Shown here: positions 27,690 through 36,503 of the stretch, piece after piece
Layout: every line of letters starts with the position of its first letter
Numbering within the stretch: position 1 is the first letter of the stretch
Assembly: GCF_001421485.1 (NCBI RefSeq)
Contig: NZ_LMKK01000002.1
Location: 372,001-436,000 of the forward strand
Source of the DNA: Agreia sp. Leaf210
GTDB lineage: Bacteria > Actinomycetota > Actinomycetes > Actinomycetales > Microbacteriaceae
Length of the DNA stretch: 64,000 nucleotides
Direction of reading: 5' to 3'
Translations under genes and position numbers: made by a program
The notes under the pieces: model-generated
What the model saw: only the letters and a program-made list of their open reading frames with translations
Database searches by the model: none
What the model was told of the DNA's origin: nothing

Positions 27690-29162
27690 CTACTGCAGGG
27701 CGCTGGTGAGTCTGGCCAGGTTGTCGAGGATGGTGGAGCGCAGGGGCTGGGTGAGCCACTCGTCGAGCGTCAGCTCGCGACTGACCTTTCTGTAGCCGTC
27801 TTCGATCTCACGCATCTCCGAGACGAACGAGCGGCCGCGCACCATGAGCGACACCTCCATGTTGAGGCTGAACGATCGCATGTCCATGTTGCTCGACCCG
27901 ATCACGGCCACGTCGTCGTCGATGGTGAAGTGCTTCGCGTGCAGAATGTAGGGCGCCTGGTACATGTAGATGCGCACTCCCGCGCGCAGCAGGGCCTCGT
28001 AGTACGAGCGCTGGGCGTGATAGACCAGCCCCTGATCTCCGATCTCCGACACGAAGAGCTCGACCTGCACGCCGCGCTGCGTGGCGGTCGTGATGGCGTA
28101 GAGCATGGCCTCGTCGGGAACGAAGTACGGGCTCGTGACGATGATGCGGTTCTGCGCGTAGTAGAGCAGCGCGAGGAAGAGCCGGAGGTTGTTCTCGCCC
28201 TCGAACCCCGGGCCGGACGGCACGACCTGGCAGTCGAGGGAATCGGGCGACTCCTCCACGACCTCGGGAGTGATCGGATCGGTCTCACGCATCAGCAGCT
28301 CGTTGGTCTCGCTGTACCAGTCGGTGATGAAGATGGCGTTGAGGCCGGCGACGATGGGGCCGTCGAGGCGCGTCATGAGGTCTTGCCACTGCAGACCGCG
28401 CCGGATGTTGCCCCTCTTGTTGTAGCTGCGGTCGATCATGTTCTGCGACCCCATGTAGCCAATCTTGCCGTCGATGATCAGCAGCTTGCGGTGGTTGCGC
28501 AGATCGGGGCGCTGGTACTTGCCGCGCAGGGGCTGCACCGGAAGCATGAACGACCACTGCACGCCGAGTTCGGTGAGCTTCTTTGTCGTTCTGCGGTGGT
28601 GCGGCGACCTGATGGATGCGATGTGGTCGAGCAGCACGCGCACCGTCACGCCGCGCTTGACGGCGGCTTCCAGGGCCTCGAAGAACGCCTCCGAGGCGGT
28701 GTCGTACGACATGATGTAGAACTCGACGTGAACGTAGCGCCGGGCCTTGCCGACGTCTGCCGCCATCGACGCGATCGACCGGGCGTAGTCGCCGATCAGG
28801 CTAGCGTTGTTGCCGCCGACGAGGGGCATGGATCCGAGGTTGCGGTTGAGCTCGACCACCGACTCGAGCCACGGCGGCCAGGCGTGGTTCTTCGTGACGA
28901 GATCGATGCCCTCGGTCGTCTCGAGAATGAACTGGTTGATCGCCTGCTGCTTGTCACGCCTCTTCTTGGGCAGCTTGTAGCTGCCGATGAGCAGAAAAGT
29001 GAGCACGCCGATATAGGGCAAGAAGAAGATGGCCATGAGCCAGGCGACGGCTGTGGCCGGCCGTCGGTTGCGGGGAACCACGATGATCGCCGTGACACGC
29101 ACGAGGAAATCGATGAGCACGGCGACGATGAGAACCCAGCCCGCGGCATTGATTCCGAACAC
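27690..29162 (-). CDS. cls: Cardiolipin synthase (phospholipase D family)
   Basis: Membrane enzyme of 490 aa condensing phosphatidylglycerol (or a related donor) to cardiolipin. Two N-terminal transmembrane helices (residues about 7-28 and 38-62) precede two PLD domains, each with an HKD motif: NHRKLLIIDGKIGYMGSQN and HAKHFTIDDDVAVIGSSN. Length and architecture match bacterial Cls. Upstream on the same strand are two small membrane proteins and lysS. Confidence 0.94.
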   Translation of the reverse strand: MFGINAAGWVLIVAVLIDFLVRVTAIIVVPRNRRPATAVAWLMAIFFLPYIGVLTFLLIGSYKLPKKRRDKQQAINQFILETTEGIDLVTKNHAWPPWLESVVELNRNLGSMPLVGGNNASLIGDYARSIASMAADVGKARRYVHVEFYIMSYDTASEAFFEALEAAVKRGVTVRVLLDHIASIRSPHHRRTTKKLTELGVQWSFMLPVQPLRGKYQRPDLRNHRKLLIIDGKIGYMGSQNMIDRSYNKRGNIRRGLQWQDLMTRLDGPIVAGLNAIFITDWYSETNELLMRETDPITPEVVEESPDSLDCQVVPSGPGFEGENNLRLFLALLYYAQNRIIVTSPYFVPDEAMLYAITTATQRGVQVELFVSEIGDQGLVYHAQRSYYEALLRAGVRIYMYQAPYILHAKHFTIDDDVAVIGSSNMDMRSFSLNMEVSLMVRGRSFVSEMREIEDGYRKVSRELTLDEWLTQPLRSTILDNLARLTSALQ

Positions 29163-29240
29163 GCAGGCTCCCCTCGACTACTGCCCCGACGACAACCGTA
29201 GCGTGTCCGGACGACCCCGATGGTGCAGTGGACGCGTCGC

Positions 29241-29450
29241 TCAGAGCCGTGGAGCGGAGGCGTCGACGGGCGCCTCGTCGGAGGCGGCGTTCGACGCCGC
29301 CAGCTTGGCGCGCTCTTCTGCCTCGATCTTCGAGAAGGCACGGCGCTCGTGCTTGTCTGCGCGCAGAATGACGAACATCACGAGCCAGAAGACGAGTCCG
29401 ACGAGCACAGTGGGGGCGAGGGCGCCCAGCCCGGCGAGAATGTCATCCAT
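29241..29450 (-). CDS. Small single-pass membrane protein
   Basis: Protein of 69 aa: one N-terminal transmembrane helix (LAPTVLVGLVFWLVMFVILRA) followed by a charged, probably helical tail (ERRAFSKIEAEERAKLAAS). No family recognised. It follows another small membrane protein gene by 54 bp and precedes cls by 78 bp, all on the minus strand. Confidence 0.7.
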   Translation of the reverse strand: MDDILAGLGALAPTVLVGLVFWLVMFVILRADKHERRAFSKIEAEERAKLAASNAASDEAPVDASAPRL

Positions 29451-29504
29451 GATCGCCGAGTTTAGCAGCCGCTGCCGCGCACGAGCCCGGCTCGGCCGGA
29501 CTGC

Positions 29505-29669
29505 TCAGCTGCTCTTGGTGATGATTCCGTAGACGCCGGTGCCGATGAGGTAGAGCGCAACCGCGGTGACCACGATCCAGATCAGCAGTCGGGAGTTGCT
29601 GACCCGACCATCGTCTTTCTTCTTTCCCTCATCGTCGAGGGGATTCTTGTTTCCACCGAAAAAGCTCAT
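29505..29669 (-). CDS. Very small membrane protein (54 aa) downstream of lysS
   Basis: A 54-residue frame, MSFFGGNKNPLDDEGKKK at the N terminus, a charged soluble segment, then one helix (LLIWIVVTAVALYLIGTG) and the ending YGIITKSS. Start ATG 29669 lies 10 bp after the lysS stop, with TAAGGT upstream, implying co-transcription. The clean charge/hydrophobicity pattern and tight spacing support it as real. Function unknown. Confidence 0.72.
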   Translation of the reverse strand: MSFFGGNKNPLDDEGKKKDDGRVSNSRLLIWIVVTAVALYLIGTGVYGIITKSS

Positions 29670-29679
29670 GCTGCCGACC

Positions 29680-31191
29680 TTACTTCACCAGTGGAAAGAG
29701 GATCGTCTCGCGAATACCGAGGCCGGTCAGGGCCATCAGCAGGCGATCGATGCCCATCCCGAGTCCACCCGAGGGGGGCATGCCGAACTCGAGCGCGCGC
29801 AAGAACTCCTCGTCGAGACGCATCGCCTCGACATCGCCCGCTGCACCCTGCCGGGCCTGCTCGATGAAACGTTCGCGCTGGATGACGGGATCGACGAGCT
29901 CCGAGTAGGCCGTGGCCAGCTCGAACCCACGGATGTAGAGATCCCACTTCTCGACGACGCCGGGAATGGACCGGTGCGCCCGGGTGAGCGGACTGGTCTC
30001 GAGCGGGAAGTCCATGACGAACGTCGGCCTCGTGAGCCCGCCCTTGACGAAGTGCTCCCACAGCTCCTCGACCAGCTTGCCGTGGTTGGGCAGGTGCACC
30101 TCGACCCCCTCGCGGTCGGCGAGCGCCTGCAGATCCGCGACGGAGGTCTCGGGCGTGATCTCGATTGCGGCTGCGGCAGAGAGCGATCCGTACATGCTGA
30201 TGCGATCCCATTCGCCGCCGAGGTCGTACTCGGTGCCGTCGGCCCAGGTCACCACGTGCGAACCGGCGACGGCGAGCGCCGCGTTCTGGATCAGCGTCTG
30301 CGTGAGTTCGGCCATGGTGTTGTAGTCGCCGTACGCCTCGTACGACTCGAGCATGGCGAACTCCGGAGAGTGGGTGGAGTCTGCGCCCTCGTTGCGGAAG
30401 TTGCGGTTGATCTCGAACACCCGGTCGATGCCTCCCACGACGGCGCGCTTGAGGAACAGCTCGGGCGCGATGCGCAAGAAGAGCTCGGTGTCGAATGCGT
30501 TGCTGTGCGTAGCGAACGGCCTCGCCGACGCTCCGCCGTGCATGGTCTGCAGCATCGGGGTCTCGACCTCGATGTAGTCGCGGTCGGCGAACGTCTGGCG
30601 CAGGGAGGCGACGGCCTTGGCCCTCGTGCGCACGACCTCTCGCGCCTGGTCACGAACGATCAGGTCGAGGTAACGGCTGCGCACGCGGGTCTCTTCGCTG
30701 AGCTCGGAGTGCAGGTTGGGCAGGGGTAGCAGGGCCTTCGAGGCGATCTTCCAGTCGGCGACCATGATCGAGAGCTCGCCTCGACGTGACGAGATGACCT
30801 CTCCGGAGACGAAGACGTGGTCTCCGAGATCGACCAGTTCCTTCCACTCGGCCAGCGACTCGTCGCCGACCTGAGCGAGCGACACCATGGCCTGGATCCG
30901 GCTGCCGTCGCCGGCCTGCAGCGAGGCGAAGCAGAGCTTGCCGGTGTTGCGGGCGAAGACGACGCGGCCCGCGACGCCGACGATGTCGCCGGTCGTGTCA
31001 TCGGCGACGAGCTCGCCGTACTTCTGGCGCAGCGCGGGGATCGTGGTCGTGACGGGCACCGACACGGGGTAGGCCTCGGCCCCGGATGCGATGAGTCGGT
31101 CGCGCTTGGCCAAGCGCACGAGCTTCTGTTCCGCGACCTCGGCCCGCTGCTCGTCGTCGGTCAGCTCGTGGTCGTTGGGTGCGTCACTCAT
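29680..31191 (-). CDS. lysS: Lysyl-tRNA synthetase, class II
   Basis: Charges tRNA-Lys. The 503-aa protein (ATG 31191, [10 protein letters not shown]) has an N-terminal OB-fold anticodon-binding domain and a class II core: motif 1 near [12 protein letters not shown], motif 2 [18 protein letters not shown] and motif 3 [25 protein letters not shown] is typical of the OB fold. It ends the fol-pan operon region, 63 bp after panC. Confidence 0.96.
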   Translation of the reverse strand: MSDAPNDHELTDDEQRAEVAEQKLVRLAKRDRLIASGAEAYPVSVPVTTTIPALRQKYGELVADDTTGDIVGVAGRVVFARNTGKLCFASLQAGDGSRIQAMVSLAQVGDESLAEWKELVDLGDHVFVSGEVISSRRGELSIMVADWKIASKALLPLPNLHSELSEETRVRSRYLDLIVRDQAREVVRTRAKAVASLRQTFADRDYIEVETPMLQTMHGGASARPFATHSNAFDTELFLRIAPELFLKRAVVGGIDRVFEINRNFRNEGADSTHSPEFAMLESYEAYGDYNTMAELTQTLIQNAALAVAGSHVVTWADGTEYDLGGEWDRISMYGSLSAAAAIEITPETSVADLQALADREGVEVHLPNHGKLVEELWEHFVKGGLTRPTFVMDFPLETSPLTRAHRSIPGVVEKWDLYIRGFELATAYSELVDPVIQRERFIEQARQGAAGDVEAMRLDEEFLRALEFGMPPSGGLGMGIDRLLMALTGLGIRETILFPLVK

Positions 31192-31254
31192 GCGGGCGAA
31201 TCTCTCCTCGGTTCGCACACGAGTTTACCGGGTGCGTTCGGCGCTCCCCGGCGC

Positions 31255-32139
31255 TCAGGCCAGGTAGATGGTCTCGTTGTCGATCAGCCTCGTGGAACCG
31301 ACGCGCGCCGCCACGAGCACGACCGCTCGGCCCCGATAGTCGTCGTCGACCGGCAGGAAGGTGGCCGGATCGACGACGGCGAGGTAGTCGACCTGAACCA
31401 GAGGCTCTCCCATGGCGACCGACTGGGCGGCCGCGATGACCGTGTCGATCCCTCTGTCGGCGGCGGATTCGGCTGCCTCGAGCATGTGAGAGAGAACGAG
31501 GGAGGCGCGGCGCTCCTTCTCGTCGAGAAAGCGGTTGCGGCTCGACAGCGCCAGACCGTCGTTCTCGCGCACGGTGTCGACGACCTCGAGGGCGGTGGCG
31601 AAGTCGAGGTCGGCGATCATGCGCCCCACGAGGAACGCCTGCTGGGCGTCCTTGCGACCGAAGAACACGGCGTCGGGTGCCACGATGTTCAGCAGCTTCG
31701 CCACCACGGTGAGTACTCCGTCGAAGTGGCCTGCGCGGCTCTTGCCCTCGAGAGTCGACCCCGACCGACCGGCCGTGACCGTGACCTGGGTGGAGCCGTT
31801 CGGATACATCTCGTCGACCGAGGGCGCGAACACGATGATTGGTCGATCACCGTCTCGCGCGGTGCTGTCGAGGGTCGCCCGGTCGGACTCCAGATCGCGC
31901 GGGTAGCGTTGCAGATCTTCGGAAGCCGAGAACTGGGTGGGGTTCACGAAGACCGACACCACGACGATGTGCCCCCGCTCGCGAGCCTTCTCGACGAGGG
32001 CCAGATGGCCGTCGTGCAACGCCCCCATCGTGGGAACGAGCGACACTGTCGGAGAATCGATTCCCTCGGCTGTCAGCGCCGTCTTGGCCTCGCGGATCAG
32101 GGTTCGAACACCCGCGATCGAATCGGCTACGTCGGTCAC
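31255..32139 (-). CDS. panC: Pantothenate synthetase
   Basis: Condenses pantoate with beta-alanine using ATP to make pantothenate for CoA. The 294-aa protein has the class signature: VPTMGALHDGHLALV (the HxGH-like nucleotide motif), FVNPTQF, the FGRKDAQQAFLV segment and the ALSSRNRFL loop. It lies 89 bp after the DUF2520 gene and before lysS, the common actinobacterial arrangement. No panB or panD is seen in the window. Confidence 0.96.
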   Translation of the reverse strand: MTDVADSIAGVRTLIREAKTALTAEGIDSPTVSLVPTMGALHDGHLALVEKARERGHIVVVSVFVNPTQFSASEDLQRYPRDLESDRATLDSTARDGDRPIIVFAPSVDEMYPNGSTQVTVTAGRSGSTLEGKSRAGHFDGVLTVVAKLLNIVAPDAVFFGRKDAQQAFLVGRMIADLDFATALEVVDTVRENDGLALSSRNRFLDEKERRASLVLSHMLEAAESAADRGIDTVIAAAQSVAMGEPLVQVDYLAVVDPATFLPVDDDYRGRAVVLVAARVGSTRLIDNETIYLA

Positions 32140-32228
32140 TGGGACTCCTTAATCGTGGCGATGCGCGCAGGTTCCGCTCGCCGCCATCCTCGATGCTAGT
32201 GCCTTGCCGAGACCCGGCACCCCGTCGT

Positions 32229-32957
32229 TCACCCGCCGATCGAGTCGAAGTGCGCGCCCGTGTCATCGCCGCGAGCACGGTGCAGCGCGTTCTCGACCGT
32301 CGACCGCACGAGGGGTCCGAGAACCAGTCCGGGCGCGGGCACGCCGATGGCCGACAGCAGGCTCGTCGCCTGGTCGACGATCGCACTCGAGAAGGTCGTG
32401 GCCGTCTCGATGGCTTCCGCGTAGGCCTCGCGATCCTTCTCGGCCACCACCACGGGTTCTCCACCCATCTCGACGACCAGCGCCTGCCCGATGGGAAGAA
32501 CGGGCCCTGGTGCCGTGACCGCGAACCACGTGCCGACGAGCCGGGCGATGTCGACACTCGATCCCGTGAACTGCATGGCCGGATGCACGGCGAGCGGAAT
32601 GGCGCCCTGAGCCAGCGCAGGAGCGAGCACGCCCACACCCAGCCCCGGCGCGGTGTGCAGCACCAGCTGGCCCGCCTGCCACGTTCGGGTGTCGGCGAGC
32701 CCCTGCACGAGCGTCGCGAGTTCGTGCTGCGGAACAGCGAGGATCACGAGCTCACTGCGTTCGATGAGTTGCGGGATCTCGAGAATCGGCACTCCGGGAA
32801 GGATGGCATCGGCCCGCTCGCGACTCTCCTCGGAGATGGCCGCGACGCCCACGAGAGCGTGACCCGCCCCGGCGAGCGCCGCGCCCAGGATCGGGCCGAC
32901 CCTGCCCGCCCCCACGATGCCGATTCCGAGGCGTCCGCTTCGTTCTGCTGGGTTCAT
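32229..32957 (-). CDS. Rossmann/DUF2520 protein
   Basis: Protein of 242 aa starting at ATG 32957, which follows GGAGGG and overlaps the PH-domain gene by 4 bp. The N-terminal NAD(P)-binding motif is GIVGAGRVGPILGAALAG; the C-terminal half is the helical DUF2520 domain (SSAIVDQATSLLSAIGVPA). The family resembles ketopantoate reductase-like dehydrogenases and sits next to panC in many actinobacteria, which hints at a pantoate-related role, but no activity is established. Confidence 0.87.
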   Translation of the reverse strand: MNPAERSGRLGIGIVGAGRVGPILGAALAGAGHALVGVAAISEESRERADAILPGVPILEIPQLIERSELVILAVPQHELATLVQGLADTRTWQAGQLVLHTAPGLGVGVLAPALAQGAIPLAVHPAMQFTGSSVDIARLVGTWFAVTAPGPVLPIGQALVVEMGGEPVVVAEKDREAYAEAIETATTFSSAIVDQATSLLSAIGVPAPGLVLGPLVRSTVENALHRARGDDTGAHFDSIGG

Positions 32958-34564
32958 CGTTCGCCCTCCGGAGGTTGTGGGTGAGGATCTGACGAGCCGA
33001 CGCGACCGCGCGCCGCTGCGTGCGAGCCGCGCGATCCGTCTTCCAATGCGCCGGCTGCCGTCGCCACTTGACTGATCGCATCGAACGCCGTGATCGAGCC
33101 CGCTCTGTCGAGCACCGACAGAGTCGCCGAGACGGGCCCGGCCACCGTGTCGAGAGCCAGGGTGCAGAGGTCGAGCGCGCGTGACAAGGGGCCCTGCTCG
33201 ATGCGCAGGCTCTGGATGCGTGCCGCCGGCACCGCGACGAGTTGTCGCCACACGAGACCCTTGCGCAACAGAACGGCATCCCCCGCGAGGGCATACCCGG
33301 TGCGCCGCCACGAGAACGGACGCAGCCATCGGCCGCGCCGAGGAGCGGGAACGAAGTCGACGGCGAAGCCCGGGGTCGGGCCCGACGAGACCATGCCGGC
33401 CACAATCAGGTGCCGCGTGTCGGCGCTGGCCAGCCCCGGAAGAAGCAGACCGAGCACCTTGTCGACGTCGGCGCGGGTGCCGACAGGCAGCATCGTCGTC
33501 GCCGGTTGGCTGCCCGAGCCGCTGGAGGCGTGGCCCGCCCGGTTGATGCGGATGGCCCACCAGTCGAACGGTCGCCACAGCAGGGGCTGATAGACCTCGA
33601 TCGCGTGGATCCGGCCGGGTGGGAGCGTGTCGTTCGAGGTGGTCAGCAGTCCATAGCCGACACGGACACCGTCGGGCGTCGCAGCGATCGAGAACCGCAG
33701 CGAGCGGGTCACCTTGCGCACGTAGTAGCCGGCACCACCGATGAACGCGGGCACCAACAGGAAGACGAATCCGACCTCCCTGCCCGACGCCGCGATGATG
33801 ATCAGCACGACCGCGATGACCAGCACGAAGAGCGTTCCTCCGCTTGCGAGCAGCGATCCGGCCAGTCGCACTGGCGAGATGCGCACGACCGACTCGGCCG
33901 ACGCCTCCTGCGGGTCGAGTTCGGGAGCCAGGAATTCCGTGACCCGACGGCCGATGATCGAATCCGGGCCCACGGCATCCGCTGACCCGGCGACGCCGTT
34001 CGGCGTCACGAGCGGCGCGACGCGCTCCTCCGCACGGCGAGCCGACGCGAGCAGCAGGATGTCGTGTCGCAGGCGGTCGACGTCGCTGCCTCGGAGGTAG
34101 GCGAGTTGCACCTTCGCGTCCTGCCCCGCGACGCTCAGCTCGAGCCGGGCAGCCCCGAACAGACGGGCGATGAAGGGGCGAGTGATGGCGATGCCCTGGA
34201 TGCGGTCGAGTCGCGCCTGCCGGTGGGTGCGGAACAGGATGCCGCTGCGCACCTCGACCGCCTCGTCGTTGATGCGGTAGGTGTGCATGCGCCACGAGAG
34301 GGAGAAGGCCACGACGCCGAGAACGAGGCCCGCGACCACGATGGCGATCGCCCAGCCGAGGTGGCCACGACGATTGAGCTCGTCGAACAGATCACCGCTG
34401 TCAGGGCCGCCGACGAACATCTCGAGGAGGCGCTCGCGCACGTTGGCGAGGACGAAGCCGATCACGGCGATGAGCGCGATGCCGCCCTTGAGCAGCGGAG
34501 TCGCCGGATGCAGGCGCAGCCAGTCGCCACCGCCGGGAAGCGGCGGAGTGACAGGCTCGGTCAC
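32954..34564 (-). CDS. Membrane protein with bacterial PH (bPH2/YdbT-like) domains
   Basis: Protein of 536 aa with paired transmembrane helices (about residues 28-45 and 72-90, then a central pair around 225-270) and three PH-like beta domains. Each domain begins with a hydrophobic helix and shows patterns such as YRINDEAVEVRSGILFRTHRQARLDRIQG and GLLTTSNDTLPPGRIHAIEVYQPLL. It overlaps its upstream partner (34561) and downstream DUF2520 gene by 4 bp each. Function of YdbS/YdbT-type proteins is unclear; a role in membrane stress or bacteriocin resistance is reported for some relatives. Confidence 0.85.
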   Translation of the reverse strand: MTEPVTPPLPGGGDWLRLHPATPLLKGGIALIAVIGFVLANVRERLLEMFVGGPDSGDLFDELNRRGHLGWAIAIVVAGLVLGVVAFSLSWRMHTYRINDEAVEVRSGILFRTHRQARLDRIQGIAITRPFIARLFGAARLELSVAGQDAKVQLAYLRGSDVDRLRHDILLLASARRAEERVAPLVTPNGVAGSADAVGPDSIIGRRVTEFLAPELDPQEASAESVVRISPVRLAGSLLASGGTLFVLVIAVVLIIIAASGREVGFVFLLVPAFIGGAGYYVRKVTRSLRFSIAATPDGVRVGYGLLTTSNDTLPPGRIHAIEVYQPLLWRPFDWWAIRINRAGHASSGSGSQPATTMLPVGTRADVDKVLGLLLPGLASADTRHLIVAGMVSSGPTPGFAVDFVPAPRRGRWLRPFSWRRTGYALAGDAVLLRKGLVWRQLVAVPAARIQSLRIEQGPLSRALDLCTLALDTVAGPVSATLSVLDRAGSITAFDAISQVATAAGALEDGSRGSHAAARGRVGSSDPHPQPPEGER

Positions 34565-35109
34565 AGCCCCGCCCGACGCGTCTCGGCGAGCGACACGAGT
34601 GTGTCGCGCAGCGAATCCGCATCGGCGTCTTTGAGGCCGGGGATGGTCACGCCTGTTGCGGCCGCAGCGGTGACGAAGCGCAGCTCTGCGAGGCCGAGAA
34701 AGCGGGCAACCGGGCCCCTGTTGATGTCGATGAGCTGCATGCGGCCGTACGGAACGGAGACGACGCGGTGGAACATGATGCCGCGGCGGAAGAGCAGATC
34801 GTCATCGCGAAGCTGGTAGCCGATGGAGCGCACGCGACGCGGGGCGACCACGAACATGGCCAGCGTCACCACGACGGCGGCGCCGACGAGGATCAACCCG
34901 AGCGGCTGCGCGAACCACTCCGTGAGGGCAAAGACGAGAGTGGCGCCGATCGCCACCACCCCGAAGAGGGCCACGCCGACGAGTTCGACTCCGATGTACT
35001 TGGGGCTCACCCGTCGCCAGTCGCCGCCTATCTCGACGCGCTTCGTCGAGGGCGCGGAATCGGCAAAATCGTGTGCGTCTCGACCGGAGACGTTCGTGGG
35101 GTCGGTCAT
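34561..35109 (-). CDS. Membrane PH-domain protein (YdbS-like)
   Basis: Protein of 182 aa starting ATG 35109, one base after the DUF3180 stop. Two transmembrane helices (about residues 40-60 and 68-88) precede one bPH2 domain with the typical YQLRDDDLLFRRGIMFHRVVSVPYGRMQLIDI strand pattern. It overlaps the larger three-domain PH protein by 4 bp; such YdbS/YdbT pairs likely form one membrane complex. Confidence 0.85.
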   Translation of the reverse strand: MTDPTNVSGRDAHDFADSAPSTKRVEIGGDWRRVSPKYIGVELVGVALFGVVAIGATLVFALTEWFAQPLGLILVGAAVVVTLAMFVVAPRRVRSIGYQLRDDDLLFRRGIMFHRVVSVPYGRMQLIDINRGPVARFLGLAELRFVTAAAATGVTIPGLKDADADSLRDTLVSLAETRRAGL

Positions 35110-35110
35110 G

Positions 35111-35566
35111 TCAGGTCTCCGGAGTGAAGTCGTCGGGCGGCAGCGCGCAGAGCTGTTCGGCGACGAGCCCGGCGACGAGCAGTACGACCCCTCCGGCCGC
35201 GCTGGCGATCGACAGCCAGAGCGACGAGACCTCGGGAACGATCGCTCGGGAGAGCACGTAGATCGTGCAGCCGAGCCCGAAACCGGCGACCAGACTGCCC
35301 ACGAGGCTCGATGCCTTGGCGAGAACGACGACACGCATCGCGCGGAACGGATTGACCTCGCGCCGCACGGGGCCGCGGATCGCGCGGTAGACGGGAATCG
35401 CGAAGGTGAGGACGATGGCCCCGGCAGCGGCGAGCGTGATGGGCAGAGTGACCGGCGGAACCAGGATGGGCCTGCCTCCCGAGGCGAGGCCGATCTGCAG
35501 GAGGAAACCGACGAGTGCGCCGCCCAGCGCGAGGGCGATGACGGGGAACGGGGTGGTGCGTTTCAC
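35111..35566 (-). CDS. DUF3180 membrane protein
   Basis: Protein of 151 aa with four predicted transmembrane helices. GTG 35566 overlaps the folK stop by 4 bp and is preferred to the longer frame to 35671, whose extra N terminus is Arg-rich and antisense-like. DUF3180 genes lie directly after folK in many actinobacteria; the function is not known. Confidence 0.86.
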   Translation of the reverse strand: MKRTTPFPVIALALGGALVGFLLQIGLASGGRPILVPPVTLPITLAAAGAIVLTFAIPVYRAIRGPVRREVNPFRAMRVVVLAKASSLVGSLVAGFGLGCTIYVLSRAIVPEVSSLWLSIASAAGGVVLLVAGLVAEQLCALPPDDFTPET

Positions 35567-36084
35567 ATCGACTCCGATCGGGTTCGGCGCGCCGTGTCGT
35601 CTGTCGCGGCGAGCAGCAGGTCGACCCGGCCACGACCGGGAATCGTCGCATCCGCATCGAGCTCGAGCCACGGGGCGAGCACGAAGTCGCGCTGCCAGGC
35701 CCGCGGATGAGGAAGAGTGAGCGTCTCGTCGTCGAGCTCGAGCGATCCGTAGGTGATGACGTCGATGTCGAGTGTGCGATCGCCCCAGCGCTCTTCGCGC
35801 ACCCTGCCGTGCCGCAACTCGATCTCGCTGAGCGCGGCGAGCAGCGCGTGCGGCGCCAGCGTGGTCTCGATGATCGCGGCGGCGTTGAGGTAGGCGGGTG
35901 CCTCGTGGTCGATGCCGTGCAGCTTCACGGCGACCGTCTCGTACAGACTCGATTCGCCGATCATCACCACCCCCGCCAACGCCCGGATCTCGGCCATGGC
36001 GTCGTTGATGGTCTCGCCGCGGTTACCGAGGTTGCTTCCGAACGCGAGCACCGACCGGGTGCCCGCCGGCGCTGGCGCCCTCAT
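35563..36084 (-). CDS. folK: 6-Hydroxymethyl-7,8-dihydropterin pyrophosphokinase
   Basis: Transfers pyrophosphate to hydroxymethyl-dihydropterin in folate synthesis. The 173-aa protein starts at ATG 36084, overlapping folB by 4 bp. It shows the HPPK features FGSNLGNR, LYETVAV, and the signature WGDRTLDIDVITYG with the two Mg-binding aspartates, followed by LPHPRAWQRDFVLAPW. Third enzyme in the folP-folB-folK string. Confidence 0.95.
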   Translation of the reverse strand: MRAPAPAGTRSVLAFGSNLGNRGETINDAMAEIRALAGVVMIGESSLYETVAVKLHGIDHEAPAYLNAAAIIETTLAPHALLAALSEIELRHGRVREERWGDRTLDIDVITYGSLELDDETLTLPHPRAWQRDFVLAPWLELDADATIPGRGRVDLLLAATDDTARRTRSESM

Positions 36085-36503
36085 GGCGTCTCCCTGACAC
36101 GGTCGGCGCTCGAGCGACCCCGAGGGCGCACGATCGTGATCGACACGTCGGCGAACGGAACGGGGATGGGGGCGTTGGGCTTGTGCACCGTGACACTCAC
36201 ACGTCTGGCGACCGGATGCGCCAGCACGAGCGTCGCGATGCGCTCCGCGAGCGTCTCGATCAGATCGACGGGTTCGGCCGCCGCGGCCTCGGCCACCTCG
36301 ACGGCCAGTTCGCCGTAGTGCAGGGTCTGCGCCAGGTCGTCGCCCGCGGCCGCACCGACGGTGTCGAGCCAGACGACGAGGTCGAGCAGAAAGGTCTGCC
36401 CGTCGGCGCGTTCGAAGTCGAACACGCCGTGGTGGGCGAACACCTCGAGGCCCGTGAGCGTGAGGGTGTCGAGCTCGTCGACCTGCACGGTGTCGTGGGT
36501 CAC
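36081..36503 (-). CDS. folB: Dihydroneopterin aldolase
   Basis: Cleaves dihydroneopterin to hydroxymethyl-dihydropterin in the folate pathway. GTG 36503 overlaps the folP stop by 4 bp, matching the pattern in the rest of the string, so it is preferred to ATG 36524; length is then 140 aa. The conserved LTGLEVFAHHGVFDFER, HYGELAVEV and the VHKPNAPIP segment carrying the catalytic Lys are present. Confidence 0.95.
   Translation of the reverse strand: MTHDTVQVDELDTLTLTGLEVFAHHGVFDFERADGQTFLLDLVVWLDTVGAAAGDDLAQTLHYGELAVEVAEAAAAEPVDLIETLAERIATLVLAHPVARRVSVTVHKPNAPIPVPFADVSITIVRPRGRSSADRVRETP

Noticed and set aside
32229-34295. 688-aa single protein through DUF2520 and the PH gene region
   Set aside because: The upstream part is an out-of-frame reading of the PH-domain gene; the DUF2520 start at 32957 has a good ribosome site and family N terminus.
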